From assembly GCF_000197735.1 (NCBI RefSeq), contig NC_014550.1, positions 62,001 through 126,000 of the forward strand: a DNA stretch of 64,000 nucleotides, written 5' to 3'. The notes under the pieces are model-generated. The model was given only the letters and a program-made list of their open reading frames with translations, was not told where the DNA came from and made no database searches. Source of the DNA: Glutamicibacter arilaitensis Re117. GTDB taxonomy: Bacteria; Actinomycetota; Actinomycetes; Actinomycetales; Micrococcaceae. This document shows, piece after piece, positions 62,556-64,000 of this stretch. Position 1 is the first letter of the stretch; each line of letters begins with the position of its first letter. The translations under genes were made by a program, and so were the position numbers.

Positions 62556-63491
62556 ATGACTGCAAATGCTTTGACAAGCAAGTCATCGACCTCCGGCCGC
62601 GCTGGTGACAAGATCTTCTCTGGTGCCGCTCTGGGCGCCGGTGTCCTGATCCTGATCACGCTCTTCGCGGTCGCGGTCTTCTTGCTGATCCAAGCCCTGC
62701 CGACGTTCTTTGCTGATCCAGCAGAGATTTCCGGCGGCGAAGGATTCTTCGCGTATATCTGGCCGATTGTTATCGGCACGGTTATCGCAGCAGCTATCGC
62801 GCTGCTCATCGCTACCCCGATTGGCATCGGCGTAGCACTGTTCATCTCGCACTTCGCTCCCCGCAAGGTCGCAGGCCCGCTGGGCTACCTGATCGACCTG
62901 CTCGCCGCGATCCCTTCGGTGATCTACGGGGCCTGGGGCTACATGGTGCTCGCTCCGGCTCTGGTGCCCGGCTACGAATGGCTGGCCAAGAACCTGGGCT
63001 TCATCCCGATTTTCGAGGGCCCGGCCAGCCAGACCGGCAAGACCATGCTCACCGCCGGCATCGTACTGGCCGTGATGGTATTGCCGATCATCACCTCGCT
63101 GAGCCGCGAAATCTTCTTGCAGACTCCGAAGCTGCATGAGGAAGCCGCTCTGGCGCTGGGCGCCACCCGCTGGGAAATGATCACCACTGCGGTGATCCCA
63201 TTCGCCCGTCCGGGCATCATCTCAGCTGTCATGCTGGGTCTGGGCCGCGCCTTGGGCGAGACCATGGCAGTTGCCCTGGTGCTCTCCACCGGAAACTTGA
63301 TCCCATCGTTGATCAAGACCGGCAACCAGACGATCGCCGCGGAAATCGCGTTGAACTTCCCAGAGGCCTTCGGTCTGCGCCTGGCAGAGCTGATCGCCGC
63401 CGGCCTGGTCCTGTTCCTGATCACCTTGGTCGTGAACATGATCGCCCGCGGAATCATCGCCCGCCACAAGGAATTCTCGGGAGCTAACTGA
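62556..63491 (+). CDS. pstC: Phosphate ABC transporter permease PstC
   Basis: Inner-membrane permease half, 311 residues with six or so hydrophobic segments and the binding-protein-dependent transport signature EEAALALGATRWEMITT that contacts the ATPase. The ATG follows GGCTCTAGCC weakly. The stop overlaps the pstA start. The 119-nt gap after pstS has no obvious terminator. Confidence 0.94.
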   Translation: MTANALTSKSSTSGRAGDKIFSGAALGAGVLILITLFAVAVFLLIQALPTFFADPAEISGGEGFFAYIWPIVIGTVIAAAIALLIATPIGIGVALFISHFAPRKVAGPLGYLIDLLAAIPSVIYGAWGYMVLAPALVPGYEWLAKNLGFIPIFEGPASQTGKTMLTAGIVLAVMVLPIITSLSREIFLQTPKLHEEAALALGATRWEMITTAVIPFARPGIISAVMLGLGRALGETMAVALVLSTGNLIPSLIKTGNQTIAAEIALNFPEAFGLRLAELIAAGLVLFLITLVVNMIARGIIARHKEFSGAN

Positions 63492-64000
63492 TGAGCACCA
63501 TGACGACTAATCAGAGCAATATGGCTGGCCGGCCGACTCCGCCGGTACGCAAGCGCAACTCGCTGGCCAAGGGCAAGCTTCCGAAGTGGGCTATCTGGGC
63601 CATCGCCGCAGGCGCCATCATCATCGGCGCCGCAGCCTCGACGCTCACCGGCTTCAACGTTGCTTCCTTCGCAATCTACTCGGCGCTCATCTTCCTGGTG
63701 GCCGCTTCGGTGATCACCAGCGCAGTGGAGGGCAAGCGCCGCGGCAAGAACGCGATGTGGACCTACCTGATCTATGCAGCGTTCATCGTCGCGGTAATTC
63801 CACTGGTATCCGTGCTCTACACGGTGCTGGAAAAGGGCATGCCGGGCATGAACGCCCACTTCCTGTTCAACTCCATGAACGGCGTGACTGGTGCGGTGGA
63901 CAATGAATCCGTCGCCAATGGCGCCCCGGTAGTCGGTGGCGCGTACCACGCGGTGGTAGGCACCTTGCTGATCACCCTGTGGGCCACCTTGATCTCCGTT
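63491..64000 (+). CDS. pstA: Phosphate ABC transporter permease PstA, N-terminal part
   Basis: First 170 residues of the second permease subunit; the frame stays open to the right edge. The ATG overlaps the pstC stop (ATGA). It has a polar N-terminus (MSTMTTNQSNMAGRP) and hydrophobic helices at about 34-50, 55-70 and 87-104. The last segment, HAVVGTLLITLWATLISV, begins the conserved permease core. The window ends before its coupling loop; pstB would be expected next. Confidence 0.9.
   Translation, partial: MSTMTTNQSNMAGRPTPPVRKRNSLAKGKLPKWAIWAIAAGAIIIGAAASTLTGFNVASFAIYSALIFLVAASVITSAVEGKRRGKNAMWTYLIYAAFIVAVIPLVSVLYTVLEKGMPGMNAHFLFNSMNGVTGAVDNESVANGAPVVGGAYHAVVGTLLITLWATLISV

Overview
The window looks like a chromosomal segment of a high-GC Gram-positive bacterium of the Micrococcaceae, in the Arthrobacter/Glutamicibacter group. 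The evidence is the actinobacterial 16S/23S signatures, rrn spacers without tRNA genes, Lsr2, DisA-RadA, a FolB-FolK fusion followed by a DUF3180 gene, and frequent GTG/TTG starts. Genus-level placement is inference.

Left arm (1-28499): the end of an amino-acid permease, phosphoglucomutase, a POT peptide transporter, an amidase, rhodanese-pheA, a lipid kinase, serS, a HAD phosphatase and a SatD-like protein. A frameshifted YczE-type membrane protein follows, with an unlisted 39-residue membrane peptide coupled to pcp. Then come rmuC, a YCII protein, ppa, and a long rightward run: dacB-type carboxypeptidase, DUF2342 metalloprotease, tilS, hpt, ftsH, folE, folP, folB-folK, DUF3180, two bacterial PH-domain proteins, a DUF2520 protein and panC. 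A convergent nitronate monooxygenase closes the arm. The run joins folate and pantothenate synthesis to tRNA modification and membrane proteolysis.

Centre (28500-43994): two tandem rrn operons (16S-23S-5S). They lie in a direct repeat of about 5.8 kb (28758-34570 and 38182-43994, offset 9424). I can see only three base differences between the copies. Each has its own promoter (TTGTGC or TTGCAC, 17-bp spacer, TATAGT), but the leaders differ. Between them is a small foreign-looking cargo: an unrecognised 173-residue protein, a hipB-hipA toxin-antitoxin pair, a MepB-family gene and about 500 bp without a gene. Three operator-like elements spaced exactly 60 bp apart precede hipB.

Right arm (43995-64000): pepO (M13 metallopeptidase), lysS with a coupled 55-residue membrane peptide, lsr2, clpC, a membrane protein, and a leftward MFS-AraC-VOC-DUF1801 cluster. 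Next are an N-acetyltransferase, a DUF1206 protein, mutY, a membrane-anchored protein of unknown role, disA, radA and a FUSC-type exporter. The pstS-pstC-pstA phosphate transporter runs off the right end, behind a well-formed PHO box of 11-nt repeats.

A recurring feature is a TAnnnT hexamer ending 5-8 nt (usually exactly 6) before the start codon of genes that lack a Shine-Dalgarno sequence. This suggests many leaderless mRNAs.
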